Assembly (NCBI GenBank): GCA_003993805.1
Contig: RSEF01000001.1
Span: 57,600,974 to 57,664,973, forward strand
Direction of reading: 5' to 3'
Length of the DNA: 64,000 nt
Source of the DNA: Himantopus leucocephalus
Taxonomy: Eukaryota; Chordata; Aves; Charadriiformes; Recurvirostridae
Of the stretch, positions 1 to 13,160 are shown one piece after another. Position 1 is the stretch's first letter. Each line of letters begins with the position of its first letter. The notes under the pieces are model-generated. The model made no database searches, had not been told where the DNA came from, and saw only the letters and a program-made list of their open reading frames with translations. Made by a program: the position numbers and the translations under genes.

Positions 1-3000
1 TTGCCCCAGATTTGCAGTCACACTAGCTGTATGTAATACTTCTACTACAGATATTCTCTATTAATGCTGTGTGACCTTCCTTCATACGCAAACAAACTAC
101 TATGTCAGTGTTTCATGCAAACAAGATTGTAAAAGTACACAGAACTCTTTGACTACTGATTCTATTGCTCTAAGTTCTGATTCAACTAATTTCTTATATT
201 TCAACAAATGAGTAACTCAGCTTCAAAACAGCAATGTAAATGCTTCCTTAGCGTCCACTCAAGTAATTTGCAAACTCAAGATCCTTTCATAATTTCCCGA
301 TGAGGAAACAGAGTTGGTCAGAAAAAGAAATCCGCTACTCAGAAAGCCTGCATGTCACATGGAACCACCTAAAGCCAGACAACAGGAAGCACTTGGTAGT
401 GGATCTTTCTTTCTGGATCAAAAATGAGATTCTAGCCGCTTAAAATCCAAACTGTGGAGTGCCTGCAGTTCTTCTTTGGTCATACAGTCCTGATGAGAAA
501 TAATGGTCCTTGGGAGAAAGATGTTAAGATAGCTCTCCTTAAGAGGCAGCTCAAAAATTGTTGATGCACTTTACAATAGAACATTATTACATTCAAAAGA
601 AACAAAAAAAGATACATTCAATCTGTCCACTTTGGAAGTGGGCAGAAAGGAGTGAAGGAAAGCTTTTTGCTTTGTCAGCTGTGTACCCTCTGTAAGTGCC
701 CTGGTGTTTAATTTGCACACAAATTCAGCTCAAAAGCTAGGAATGTAGTCAAACACATCCTTCTACTTCACATCTCACACTGGCTGGCTTCCAGGGGTTT
801 CCTATTCAACATAAAAGAGCAATCAATTGAACATCTTCAGAGATGTTCACACTTTCTCATTGATACAGGGAGCACAAGCACCCAGATGGGTTTCTGAATG
901 AACTTTCTGCTGTCAGTATTTATTAATCACAATGCAAAAACAATAACTCTATAAAACCAATCTGAATAAGGCAGAATTTAGGCACCTGTCCACATACAAA
1001 TGGATTACAACAGTTTACTCAAAAAGTTTTATGTGTATATAGAACTTAAGTATCTGCTAAATATAAAGGCTGAGTAGGGAGGAAGCTAGTGGGTTGTAAG
1101 TACTTCGACAATCAGGTAGGCTAAAACACTGTCTGAAAGTTATCGACTCAGTGTTGCTAAATTCAAAATTAGGTAGAATTAAATGGGACTTAACATTGCC
1201 TAAAGATTTTATTTTCTCTCTTCTTTTTCACAGTATAAAATGATGTGAACCAAAACTCAGAATGCTATAAAATTACAGCACCTCCAAAAATAATATAGTC
1301 AACTTCATACTGTGAATTCATTCATTTACCTAAATGTCTTCACACTTATATCCTTTATGTTGAAAAATTGTGCAAAATACCTGGTGGACTGTTCTGGTTA
1401 CACAGAGAGACATTTATAACGTTTTTAAAAAAGCTATCTCCCTCTTTTTCCAAAGTAACACAACTATTCCCTATATTATTAGTAGTATTAGTTTATTTCT
1501 ATTTATTATAGTGAGATTTCATGGATCAGGACTGTTTATTGCTTCTGGAAAGTGAACAGAGCACCTCCTGATAAAGTTTGTAAGTTTGGAAGCCCAAATG
1601 GGATTAAGCACATTAATGCTTATGCTTAAGTAGGCTTAAGTAATTTGTTGAATCAGGGTTTATCTCGTTTTCAAACTCAGTATAATAGGTACTGGTAATA
1701 GAAGTTTTCCGTGAAATACAACAGCCAGACATGACATTAAACCCAAGGCATGCAATTTCTTTTGTACAGCAAGAGAGGATTCACAGTTACAGACTACAAA
1801 GTTGTTCTTTTTAAGTGCTCAGTTGTCGGGTCTTTTGTTCAGAAAGAAATCAGGTTCTATCAATTTTACAGGCTTCTCCAGGGATTTACTCTACGAAGCC
1901 AAGAATTTCCCTACTACTAAAAACTGAAGTAAAAAAAAGACCCAAAACACCACAACTCCCTCACAGTTTCCAGTATTAGCTTGTCAGTGATTCTCAAATA
2001 CATTTGTACCAACAAAAAAAACCCAACTCAAACCAGAAAAAAACCCCAAACACAAAACAGAAGAAAAGTTGCGAGGCTCAAAAAAAGATCCCAAAACGTC
2101 AAGTGCCTTTAAACAGCCCTTCATAGCACTGCAACCTTACCACAGCATGTCTTAATGGCTAATCCGTGTAGTAAATCCCTGTAGTAATCACAGTGCCCAG
2201 ATATCACCACCCAACTGGTCTCTTAACTCCAGATACCTCAAATACCACCCTTTTTGTCCATAAGCTCTTTTTCTTCCTGTTACTATGACAGGAACAACAA
2301 ATACAAAGTACCTATGATGGCTTTTTTTCCCCACACCATATAATAGTGAACAGTAAACCCAATTTGGTCAGACTAATCAGGAACGTCTACGTAAGTTTTC
2401 AAGTTTCAACATACTGCTTTAATGTTTCTGTTATGAAGCAGCTGCAGTTCAAAGATGAAGTTTTTAATACAAAGTTGAACTTCTTTCATGTACAAAACTA
2501 TTTGTAATGCATTATTGCTATCCATTTTGCTGTGCAATTCAAATCGATATTTTTTTTTCCGTTTTCCCATAATTTGTCAGGCAGTACTGAAAGCAAAAAC
2601 ATTCCCTGAAAGTGTTTCTTCTGGTTACCACTAAATTGCAAACTACAAAATAATAAAATGTAACATACTTATACTATTTAAGATCTTCCCAGTTGATCAC
2701 AGTGCCATATTTCAGTTAGGAATGTGACAGTGTTCAATTCAACATTAATTTCTACAGAAATTTGAATATCTTTAATAGTAATTAAAGTCCATCTTAAAAA
2801 CCAGTATGGTCATCAATACTTCAGATGATTTCTGACATATACCAACAGTTCCAGTATTGTTTGACACCTCTCTTCTTTCTCTATCTCATCCCATTTAGCT
2901 TTCTAACAATCACACCAAGAGACAATGCAGATCAGCAGTGCCCAAATTTACACAGTGCTGGACAGGGATAGCCATACTTTCACAAACAGTAATTTACAAA

Positions 3001-6000
3001 CTGAAATAAATGGAGTCAGTCCTAAATTTTTAAAGAAATTATCTGATCTGAGGTCATATACCTAGAACTTTACAGAGAATTATAGAATGTAGATGCTTTT
3101 AATTATATGAAAGAGATCTCTGGAAGTCATCTTATCCAAACTTTCAGTCAAAGCAAAGCTATCCCAACCACTAGGTTGCTCTGGGCCTTGTCCAGTCAAT
3201 TCTGAAAATACACAAGGATAAATAGATTACAGCATCGCTGGTTACATTACATACCTGTGTAGTGGTGTCTAGATTGTACAGCTAGTACAGTAAAAATGCA
3301 TTTGCCATAAGACATCTGAAGTCATGGGCAACTAGAAATTTACATAGGAAATTAAGAAGCTACATACTACATGCAAGAACAAAACGCTCAGTTTCATTCC
3401 TTAAAACACAATCAGAAAACATAGCATAGCACTAAAATAAGCCACAATCTTTTTCAATATACTTATTTCCCACCACTGTTCAGCAGGGTATAATCATCAC
3501 CTGCTGATTCTTTCTAGGCAGAACACATATTGCACTTTTCAGTAGCTGCTTCAGTGTGTGGGTGGTGTGTTCCTGAAATTACCAAAAAAACTTCAGCTTA
3601 CTGCAGAAGACACAACACTGCAAATCAAGAGTTTAACAGAAATATGTCAACCCCATTTAAGTAAACTCATCACTTAATCCACTAAATTAAGAAGAGAAAA
3701 AAATAATCATAATTTTCACTGAAGATTAGAAACTATTACAGATAATATAATAATCTTCCTCTGGCTGTTCATGTTCCGGGTATACTGTATGCCAACATTT
3801 TCCTGACTAATGGTGGCCCTCCCTGGAAAATAATTCTGTCTCTAGCATGTCTATATCATCACCTATCAAATTAGTACATCACCAAACAAGACAACAGGTT
3901 TCCTCACCTGTAACATATAAACTAGATAATGCCACAAGGCCTTCTATTTCTAATTTTGGTGAACTTTAACACCAAGTAATATTAGCCAAATCTGTTTCTT
4001 TACTAGTCTAATTTGAAATGTACTTCCACTGAGTGCACTGAGAGGCAAAGTTGTTAGTGAAGTGAAGGATGACACCATTTCTTGGGTCCAAGTTGTTAAA
4101 ATACTTTGTCCAATAGCGTTTGGTTAAAAATATGCTCTTTGGTCTTCTCTGTTTTTATTAAAGAGCAAAGAAGAAATACTCCCTCTTTCATACTCTCTCC
4201 TCTGCACCTCATTAAGAGTTCAAAAAATTACTACAACACTCACATTAAGCTTAAAATCTAAGCAAATTTTTAGAGGCAACTGAAAATAGAGAGTTCAGAC
4301 TGGAAGAATATGTTGAAATGAAAATAAATAATGCCCAATAAATTTCCCAATATTAAAATTCCCCAGAAAGAGCTCTACAACATAGAGTCATACTGTCTCT
4401 CTCCAGAGAGTCCAGTACAGAGATTTTTTAGGAATAGACTTGATCTCTCTGTGAAAACTGAGATAGCTCCTTACTTAATTTCCTAATTTGTCTCTAATGT
4501 ATCCAGAACTGTCTTTGCAATTGTAAACATAATTGCAACATAATAATTTTCAAAGTCAGGCTTTCTATAGAATAACCTTAACCTGCTTCTACAATACAAA
4601 CAGAATACAAAATTCCTTCCCATTAAAAATTACTTCTTAAAATTATATAAAAAGAAGTACCGGCAGACATGATGATCTTCTGGAAGTCATACATGAAATA
4701 CATAACCCTATTAACTGACGCATCAAACTCCAAACTCTAAATATTCCTGTCACTGCCTATACTGATGAAGAAATAGTATTATATACAGTTTATCTCCTAA
4801 AAAATGTACTCAGCAGTCCACTTTCTATTCCCTCCCTCGAAATAAAAGACCTTTTTTTTTTTGGAAATTTCTCTTCCACAGGAGAACCTCTGACAAAGTT
4901 GCTAGAGTTCCTACCTCTAGGGATCCTGGAGTTGTATATGCAGAATATAGATCAGTCTTAAAAGAAAATGTGAAGGTCTCCCAGAAGTTCATTGCTCCTC
5001 AAAAGATGACAATCTGACATTAAGCTAGAAACATAGTGCTTCTTTAAATATTTAAGTAAACTTTCCACTTCTATCTATATTTTTGTAAATAGCCATGCTT
5101 CCTGGCAACTGGCAACATGAAGATTTATACTCACGGCTTTTAAATCGAAGTTCTGTTTTTCCATAGCAACTGCACTGTTCTCTTTACAGATATTACTTTC
5201 ATTTTGTAATAGACAAATGTGGTGTTCCTGGTTGGCCGTCATGTCAAACACAGGGAATAACTGTCAGGATTTTTAAGTTATGCATACAACACAATTCAAG
5301 AGACAGTGCAGTCAAGCTGATCCAGCAGCTTCCTAAATGGGACATAGCTAAACCTACCTTATCTCACAATTACTTCGTATCACAATTAGGAAAATATGTT
5401 GACGTGGCTGTCAAGATTAAGGTGCGCAGGCTGCTTGCTTTAAACTGATAACATTGCTATGATCACACAGGACTCTGCACCACCCACCTCTCTGACATTG
5501 CAGACAGCCCTGTATTTATCTCTGTAAATCAGGCCCTGTTTGCCCCTTAGCAGAGAAATATTCAAAGCACGCTATCCATGAAAAAGAAAATGGAATGAAA
5601 ACTACAGTTTCATATATTTGGAGTATGCTGCTTTATTCCAAAGAAAATGTATCTATGTGTGTGGGTACTGATAAACTTTGTAAAATAAAGCTGAATAGTA
5701 AATTAACCTACACTGCAGAACAGAAGATTAAGACCAAGAAACAATTCTGTTACTGGCACACAAGAGTGCTTTACACTTACTTACCATATTCCTTATCCCT
5801 TCATTACCTTGCACTCCTTTACCAATCAATAAAGCAAACAAATGCCCTTGCCAAACTCGTCTCTGTTCAAATTGCTTCCTACTACTTTACCAAAACCTGT
5901 GTTTGGACAAACAAGGAGAGAGAGAAGCTATCCTTTGTTCAGTCTTCTAAGTATCTGCCATAAGGAGACTTTATAGGGAAAATGGCTGAAGTATTCCAGT

Positions 6001-6540
6001 ATCTTTAACTCCAGACCCGAGCTGCTTAATGCCTATTTCACATTTAAATATGAGATTGCAGAAGTTAAGGTTCTGTCTTCCCCGTAAGGCAGGAGTGAGA
6101 GTCAGGAGTAGACTAACAGGCACAAGCACTCTGCATACCCCAGGCCCTACTGTTACCAGCGTTGTCCCTGTGCTTTGGTACCGCATAGCTAGACCATTAT
6201 AAGACACGTAAACACGGGGTTTTACAAATCTTATCTTTGTTTGCAGCGTGCAGCACTGGAAATCTTCAGGAAAGGATCCTGTGGTAGAATATTTCAGCCA
6301 ATACATGCAGCTATAAAAGCAGATGAAATATGTTTACACACATATACGGATAACCTGTATATGAAGTGCATGCAAAGTAATCTAGTACATCAGTAAGTGT
6401 TCCTTCTTGGTCTTACTTTTTTTTTCCTGCAATAACAGGTCAAATAACTACCACCTTTCAATTCAGCTTCCAGTTTATGTATTTTATTGATTTTATTAGT
6501 ATGTCACAGTGCTGAGTACAGCAATAGGTCTTACTGTCAC

Positions 6541-7085
6541 TGATCAGCCTCACCTGGGGTGCCTACTCACACCCATGCCCAAGGGCACAGGAGGCCCTTT
6601 TCAGCTCAGCCCTGGGCCCTCAGTCCCTGCCTGAGATAAGCTGCAGAAGTGCCCATCTCTAACTCTGCCACAACTGTGCCCATTGGCACATCCGGACCAA
6701 GGACCCCAGAGATCTGGACCCTGACTTGAAAGATTGACTTCCCAGCTTCACTTCAGACCTGCCTTACCACCACGGACATCCTGGCAATCTGCTCTTGGTT
6801 CCTGATTAACCTCACCAGGCCTGATCCCAACCCCAATATGTGGACTGACTTTCTGGCTTGACATTGGACCTGCCTCAGCATCATGAACTCGCCTGACGTG
6901 CTGTGCTCAGGATTGCCCCCAGCCATCCCCTCAGCCTGCCCTGCTGCCTCACAGGAGCAGTGGGACCAGCCCTAGCTGGTGAGGACCTGCCCTGCCACCT
7001 CAGGGAATCTATGTGGCTCCTGACGCCCTTGCCCCCTGGGAGTCGCCAGCCCTCAGTGCACCCTGATTAATATCCACATATTAAA
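6541..7085. repeat. GC-rich block with a diverged internal duplication
   Basis: About 545 bp that is far richer in C and G than its surroundings, with sharp edges. Two diverged units about 111 bp apart can be seen: one starts TTGACTTCCCAGCTTCACTT near 6734, the other CTGACTTTCTGGCTTGACAT near 6845, each continuing with GACCTGCCT. There is no useful ORF. It resembles part of an LTR or a decayed minisatellite, but I do not recognise the family. Confidence 0.5.
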
Positions 7086-7220
7086 ACTTTTTCTTTTGAA
7101 TGAAACAGCAAACATGCTGTAGTTTAGAAAGCAAACTCTGTAGTTTTCATTCCATCTTGTCTTGACCAGTGTACACTGAACGTTCCTCTGTCAAGGGGCA
7201 GAACTTGGTGTAGCTCAAAA

Positions 7221-7737
7221 ATCATAGAATAGTTTGGGTTGGAAGGGACCTTTAAAGGGCATCTAGTCCAACCTCCATGCAATGACCAGGGACGTTTTCA
7301 AACTACATGAGGTTGTTCAGATCCCCGTCCAACCTGACCTTGAATAGTTCCAGGGATGGGGCACCTACCACCTCTCTGACCTGTTCCAGTGTTTCACCAC
7401 CCTCATTGCAAAAAAATTTCTTCCTTATATCTAGTCTAAATCTACCCTCTTTTAGTTTAAAGCCATTACCCCTTGTCCTATCGCAACAGGCCCTGCTGAA
7501 AAGTTTGTCCCCGTCTTTCCTGTAAGTCCTCTTTAAGTACTGGAAGGCCACGATAAGGTCTCCCCAGAGCATTCTCTTCTCCAGGCTAAACAACCCCAAC
7601 TCTCTCAGCCTTTCCTCACAGGAGAGGTTTTCCATGCATCTGATCATTTTTGTGGCCCTCCCGCTCAAACAGCTCCATGTCTTTCCTATAATGAGGCCTC
7701 CAGAGCTGGACGCAGTACTCCAGGTGGGGTCTCACCA
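7221..7737 (-). mobile_element. CR1 LINE, 3' part, interrupted by the assembly gap
   Basis: Read on the minus strand, this is the C-terminal end of CR1 ORF2 plus the 3' UTR. It contains the family-typical stretches RLRELGLFSLEKR and GNGFKLKEGRFRLDIR, and ends at the low-coordinate side with a TATTCTATGAT octamer-type tail. A frameshift lies just after the KKFF residues, so the copy is dead. The 5' limit is hidden because the element runs into the N gap at 7738. It is in the same orientation as ANKS1B. It is close in sequence to the CR1 at 61971-62902. Confidence 0.93.
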
Positions 7738-7837
7738 NNNNNNNNNNNNNNNNNNNNNNNNNNNNNNNNNNNNNNNNNNNNNNNNNNNNNNNNNNNNNNN
7801 NNNNNNNNNNNNNNNNNNNNNNNNNNNNNNNNNNNNN
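7738..7837. other. Assembly gap of 100 N
   Basis: Exactly 100 N bases, the usual placeholder for a gap of unknown size. The left flank is inside a CR1. The right flank (7838-7910, starting GGAGGGACTTTG) is GC-richer than the surroundings but is not clearly CR1. The missing DNA is probably the more 5' part of the CR1 or another repeat beside it. Confidence 0.99.
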
Positions 7838-10800
7838 GGAGGGACTTTGCTCCCCCAGTCCCTGTCTTGTGGTCCATCCACACTCAAGTGGTGTGGGAAG
7901 AGAGATCACCTGTACACGTACAAGAAAATACAGCCTTTGCTTGTGCTAGTGCAGTTTGGGACCAGCTGCTTTTATCTCACCATGTCTCAAAGTTCTCTTA
8001 ATGACTTTCTCTCAATGTTAGTTTGCATTAAAACAAGGTAGACCAAAATGCCCTTGAACTTTTGTGATCTAGACAGAAATATACTATGTAGATAGAAGCC
8101 ACACTGTCTTCTCTGGGAATTTGTGATCTTCCTGTCCCTAGAAAATGCATCACACTGCTACTGGATGAGGCTTCTTCCAGAACACAGTGGAACCAGCTAG
8201 CTATGTTTTGGGGATTGGTTTGCTTTTATTTTTAATCTAGGCTGGTAAAAGTGCCTGTCTTGCACAAAATGATACAGACACTAGAGCACTCACAGGAGAT
8301 ATGATCAAGTTTCAGGTTTTTTTCTGTTTCAGAGATCTGTTTCCACAGCCTCTATCTATTATAGGCTATTATATTAGCCTCTAGATTATAGGCTTTTCTG
8401 ATATAGAGGTACTTTCAAACCTTTTTCTATGCTGAAAAAAGTCTGATACAAGTTGAAATTTGACCAGATGAAAAAGCAGCATCAAAAAGTGGCCATAACT
8501 CTGTATTCTTTGGCTTATGGCACTTCACATAAACTGTCATAAACACATAAAAATATAGAGCAGGGACCAGAAATCAAACTCCTTTTACAAAAAATATAAA
8601 GAGGTGAATCCTTACTCAACCTAAATTTGCTCTTCTTGCCTCTGTGAGGACAGAAACTTAACTCCATTCACTGGCTAACCAAAGGCAACATGGAATAGCA
8701 ATGTGCCTGAACCAAAACAGGAGAACGATGACAGAGAGACTGGCATGGAGAAGATATGCATCGGAAAGGACCAGACGGGAATAAGAAGCTTGTTGAACCT
8801 CAGACTGGGAAGAAAAATCAGTTGATGGTTGGATTTCAGAGGAGGCGGTCTGCCACTACAACCACGGGAGTGATACGGGTTGAAAAATAGGACCTGTGGC
8901 ATGTGTGCTCAATAACTGAAGGTCTGACTGCTAGCGAAGCTGTAGCTGTGTATCGACAGTTATATTGTAGCTATCACTACAATTTACAAACCACAGTCAA
9001 TGGGGTGGTACAGTCTTACAGTCTGACTCTGTGGCTAGCAGTCTCAGCATGTTTGTAGTCGAGGTCAATCACTGTGCTGAAGCCCTTCTTCCTACATCTT
9101 CACTGCTATCATTATCTGTGCTGTGATTCCTTCAAGAAGAGAGTATAAACAAAGCTGTAGTGTCAACCCAATTATCCGCAGAACTCTGTCCTGGCAGCCT
9201 GTGCTTTTTTGGAAATCCTCATAATTGTAACTACCCGTATACGTGTGCAGCTGACTATGCTATTTCTACCTCTAAAACTTCTCATTCTACATTTAGCTGA
9301 ATTATCGGTCTCTTGATTAATTCCTCATTTAAGATGGTCAATAATAATGATGTGACAATGCTTCCGGCTTATTTTATCCTTAGCAGGCATTGCTCAAAAA
9401 TATTTTTTAATGACCATATCTCAGTTTCCTTTCCAGTACTTACCTAGAACATAGCGGGATCTCTCCAGCTAAATGTTATACTTTGTCACATAATTCCTAT
9501 TTTTGTGGCTGCTCTGAGAGAAAACTATATATGAAATATCATGTTCTTTTATTCCAGCTCTTGGAAAGGAAGAGTGTTCCTTAGTATCATATTTTTATGA
9601 CGGCCAGAAATGTAACCATTAAAGCATTAAAAGTCTCGGTAGTTACTGTAGGAAGATTTTACAAGAACTGGAGATGCATGGAAGAGGGTCTAGTACTATC
9701 ATACCATTTACAGAAGCTTTGTCTCACTTTAACAGACATGTCAGTGCAGAGTAAACTGTTTCCAATGAAGCCTGCAATGCTAGAATTTGAGACTGCTGTA
9801 GAGACGCTTTTGGGGTTTTACATCTTTGCAAGTTTTCAATGCTGTTTTTACTGTGCTGATATTTAAGATTATTAAAAATTCTGGAATCTGCAGAAGATAG
9901 TTATTCAGTTATACAGGTGGAAGAAAGGTTTTTCTTTTGTACTAACTGAAAGCCAGAAAATATAGAATCTGGAATTTTCTAAGAAAGGTTTTTTCAGACA
10001 TAAAAATACTCATTTGAGGAAGTCAACACTTTTCACAAAAACGTGCATCAGTTTTACCAAGGATGGAATTTCTGCTCCAGAAGAAAGATTAATTTTGGAG
10101 AAAAGCAATAGCCCCACATTAACCAGAAATCATAACATAAAAATGGAATTCACTCTCTGCTAAAATAAGAAGAGGCATTTAAATTTCAGTCTCCCAAAAT
10201 CCAGCTGGGTATCCTTGTTCTCTGGCTTTTTTTTTTCTTTTATTTTGGGGTTGGATGAAGCTGGTTGTTAGCTCCATTCTGATGTAGAATTGGGTACCTT
10301 CTGAAATCCTGAAATTTTTACAAGACACAAAGATTTTCCATCAAGCTCTTCCAGGACTTCACCAATTGTGAGACAGTAAAAGAGAATTGCTTATTCTGAG
10401 AATACCTGTATTACTGCTATGTTAGGTTTAAAATGATATATCTGCAGAACAATTTACACAGAACTTTCTATAACAGCCCTTCCTAAAATGACACTTCCCA
10501 GCACAGTACAGACAGAAATGCCATACTGCATATCAGAAGTATCTCCAGCCAACCCTTTTTCAATAACTGCAATAAGGAAATCAAGTCTGTCAGGGAGAGA
10601 AATGCTCTTTTCTTCGGCATATTGAAAACTGCTAGCTCACTAGGTCCAGATGGACACTGTCATAATCTCATCTAAAATTCACTTTCGTTCTACCATTGTA
10701 CCTCTGACTGTGTATATAAACCACGAATCAATCTTTATGTTTGTTCTGCTTTGATGTGTAAACACAGTATATTTATATAACTGTAAAATCTATTTTTAAC

Positions 10801-13019
10801 TAGATGAGAACTGGAAAAATGAACTTGTCATTTGTGTTCAAGAGTAATTGATAGACCCTTTTGCCTATTTTGGGATCTTTAGTAGAGTACAGATTTTAAG
10901 ACATGTCAAGTACCCTTAGCTCATTATTTCTTTGTGACGAAGTCTGGATTTTCTGGACTGGCATGAGTATCAGATTTTTTTGAGTATCATGATTTTTTAC
11001 TGGACTGACATGAGTATCAGAAACACATTTTTGTACTTTTACCTAAAACATGCTGTTGCAGATCATATCTATCATAATTTTAAGACCAATATCTTGAATT
11101 GGTCTAAATCTAAAAATTGAAACAAATAATTTGTGTTCTCGATCCCCTAGAACAAGATGTTCTCTGCTGCATTCTGAAGTAAATTTGAAAGATCCAACAG
11201 ATTAGCTAACAGCTTGAAAGATTGCATACAATGATGGCAACACTTTATAAACTGAATTCACTGGTTTGTAATTTGGAGATTTTTCACTACTTAACTTCTT
11301 TCCTTTCTTCCATAAAAAGAAAAACAACAATAAACAAAAACTATCTGTCTTCAATTTTTACGGAGAGAAACTAGAAAGGCTATGTGTCATTTCATGAATG
11401 AACACAGAAGAAATATACTCTTTTTTGTACCCATAATTAAAAATCTTATTAGTTCTCAGAGCAAGAAAGATGAGATATTATAAGGTTGAGCTTAAAATAT
11501 AAGTACAATGAATAAAACTAATTCAGGAGTCACTATCTTAAAACTTACATCGTTCTTGAAATGGATCTCTCTTTTTAAAAAGGAAAAAGATACCAACCAA
11601 CAAAGCTAACTTTATTCTATTTTTCAAATGCATTCCTCAATTTGATAACACACTTTACATATACCTTACATTAAAAAGAAACAATAAAGCAAAAATTTTT
11701 TTAAAAATTAGCAATTCACTCCAAAATGGCATATATGTTCATCATAGGAAAGTTTAACAATAATTAACCCATAGGTGATGCATAAGAAAAGTCCCATTAA
11801 AGAAATATTTTTTGAAACAAATTCTTAAAAATGAGGAATTAGTAGCTACTGCACTCCTATTGGGAATCAGGATAATTCCGACAGATCTGCACCTTGCCAA
11901 ATGTCTAAAATGAAAAATAGTAAGAAGTAGAAAACAGCTACTGAAAGGGGAAAGGAATATAAAAGCTCCTTATAAAAAGATAGGGCAGTGCTCATTGTTA
12001 TTCAAGCACATTAGTTGCCATATCCTGTTTCCATTGACTGCAGGGGAAGCTTTAGCATTGACTTCAAACAGGTGCAAGTCCCATGAGACTAAATGGAATA
12101 AAACGTACAGTCACGGTATGAAAGCAACAGTGTATAAAGTGTGGTGAGACAGGATATGTAATTGCAATCTGGTACACAAGAATCTGACAAAGCTATTTAA
12201 ATGCAGTGCCAAGTAAGGATGCAACGGAAAAACCAGACATTTCTAAACAGAAATTTGGCAGGCCTACATTCAATGCTACAAGAAAAGTGCAGGAAAAATG
12301 TTACAGAAATGAGAGTGCTAAACTATAGTGGGGGGAGAGAACAAGGGAGACCCAGACGCAGCAATAAGCATCATCCTGTTCTGTAGCAATACAATATCAC
12401 TTGTTCAGGACACAGCTGTTGGCATGCCTTGGTGGATACTGCAGACTGGTCTGCTCTGAGAATTGTTGGGATTTAGACCCAAGCATATAACCCATTTTTA
12501 TTTATTCTTCCCTGTATTATCGTGAGCATTTGAAAATGTTTGGGGACTTTTTTTTTAAACTTACATAATCTTCAAAAAGAAGTCTTAAGCTATATTCTTA
12601 CATCAGTTGAGTTATGCATGATGTCCTCAATTCATTCTATAAAGAAACTAGCTGAGATGTCATTAGATTAATTAGAAGCTGGTCAAAAATAGAGTACTTA
12701 TCCCAAAGGAAACTATGTGACTTCAAAATTTCTTGCCAGACTGAATCAGAAGAGAAAGCTATGCAACATAAAACTGTCTAAAATGGGGGTAATAAATATC
12801 AAAAAGCCTCAATATTAAACTCATCTGGATAAGTATTACAGCAGGATGACCCGAACCTTGACATTTGATTTTAAAACTGGAATTTGAGGTTAAAATGAAG
12901 ACTGAAGGTAACAATTATGAAGGGAGTAAGGCCAGACTAGAAATTACTGTGAGAGGTAAGACAGAGATTAAACAGCTCTTCTATAGTTAATGTTTTATGA
13001 TGAAAAGGTAAACGTATAC

Positions 13020-13160
13020 CTGTGCAAGCATAGGAAATCCGAGGTTCCTGCATCCATTACAAGGTGTCAGTGCCTCCCATAAACCTGAAGGACCACAAGT
13101 ATTTTCACCTGCATCATCATCTTCTTCCTCTCTTGGTGACAGACATGTTGAAGAAGGCCT
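13020..13160 (-). CDS. ANKS1B: ANKS1B exon F: acidic patch and conserved GLWEALTPCNGC motif
   Basis: This 141-bp exon is 47 codons, phase 0 at both ends. It starts RPSSTCLSPREEEDDDAGEN, continues GPSGLWEALTPCNGCRNLGF and ends PMLAQ. The six-residue acidic run is followed by a strongly conserved segment with three Cys residues; its structure is unknown to me. The acceptor is TTTATGCACAG and the donor is CAG|GTATAC. It lies 21.4 kb downstream of exon E and is the last ANKS1B exon in the window; the next exon must lie below position 1. Compared with the mammalian protein as I remember it, an Ala-Gly pair is inserted after the acidic run, and its codons create a CAG|GTGAAA donor-like site inside the exon. 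Open reading frame continues upstream into the intron, so only the splice sites define the borders. Confidence 0.94.

Larger units (their letters stand above)
1..13019 (-). other. ANKS1B: Partial ANKS1B intron downstream of exon F
   Basis: This stretch of at least 13 kb follows the CAG|GTATAC donor of exon F. I read it for the next linker exon on the minus strand and found none, so the next exon is beyond position 1. Contents: a GC-rich block (6541-7085), a CR1 (7221-7737) and a 100-N gap (7738-7837). The segments 1-6540 and 7911-13019 are AT-rich with nothing I recognise; ORFs there are short and chance-like. Confidence 0.82.

Noticed and set aside
5595..5963. 122-codon plus-strand ORF
   Set aside because: No recognisable domain, low-complexity codon content, opposite strand to the gene, and no promoter or splice context. 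Length is within chance for a window of this size.
7616..8041. ORFs on both strands running through the N gap
   Set aside because: They exist only because N is read as an open codon; their flanks are CR1 or noncoding.
1..13019. Search for the next ANKS1B linker exon
   Set aside because: No minus-strand segment with an acceptor and donor encoded a recognisable continuation, so the next exon is placed outside the window.
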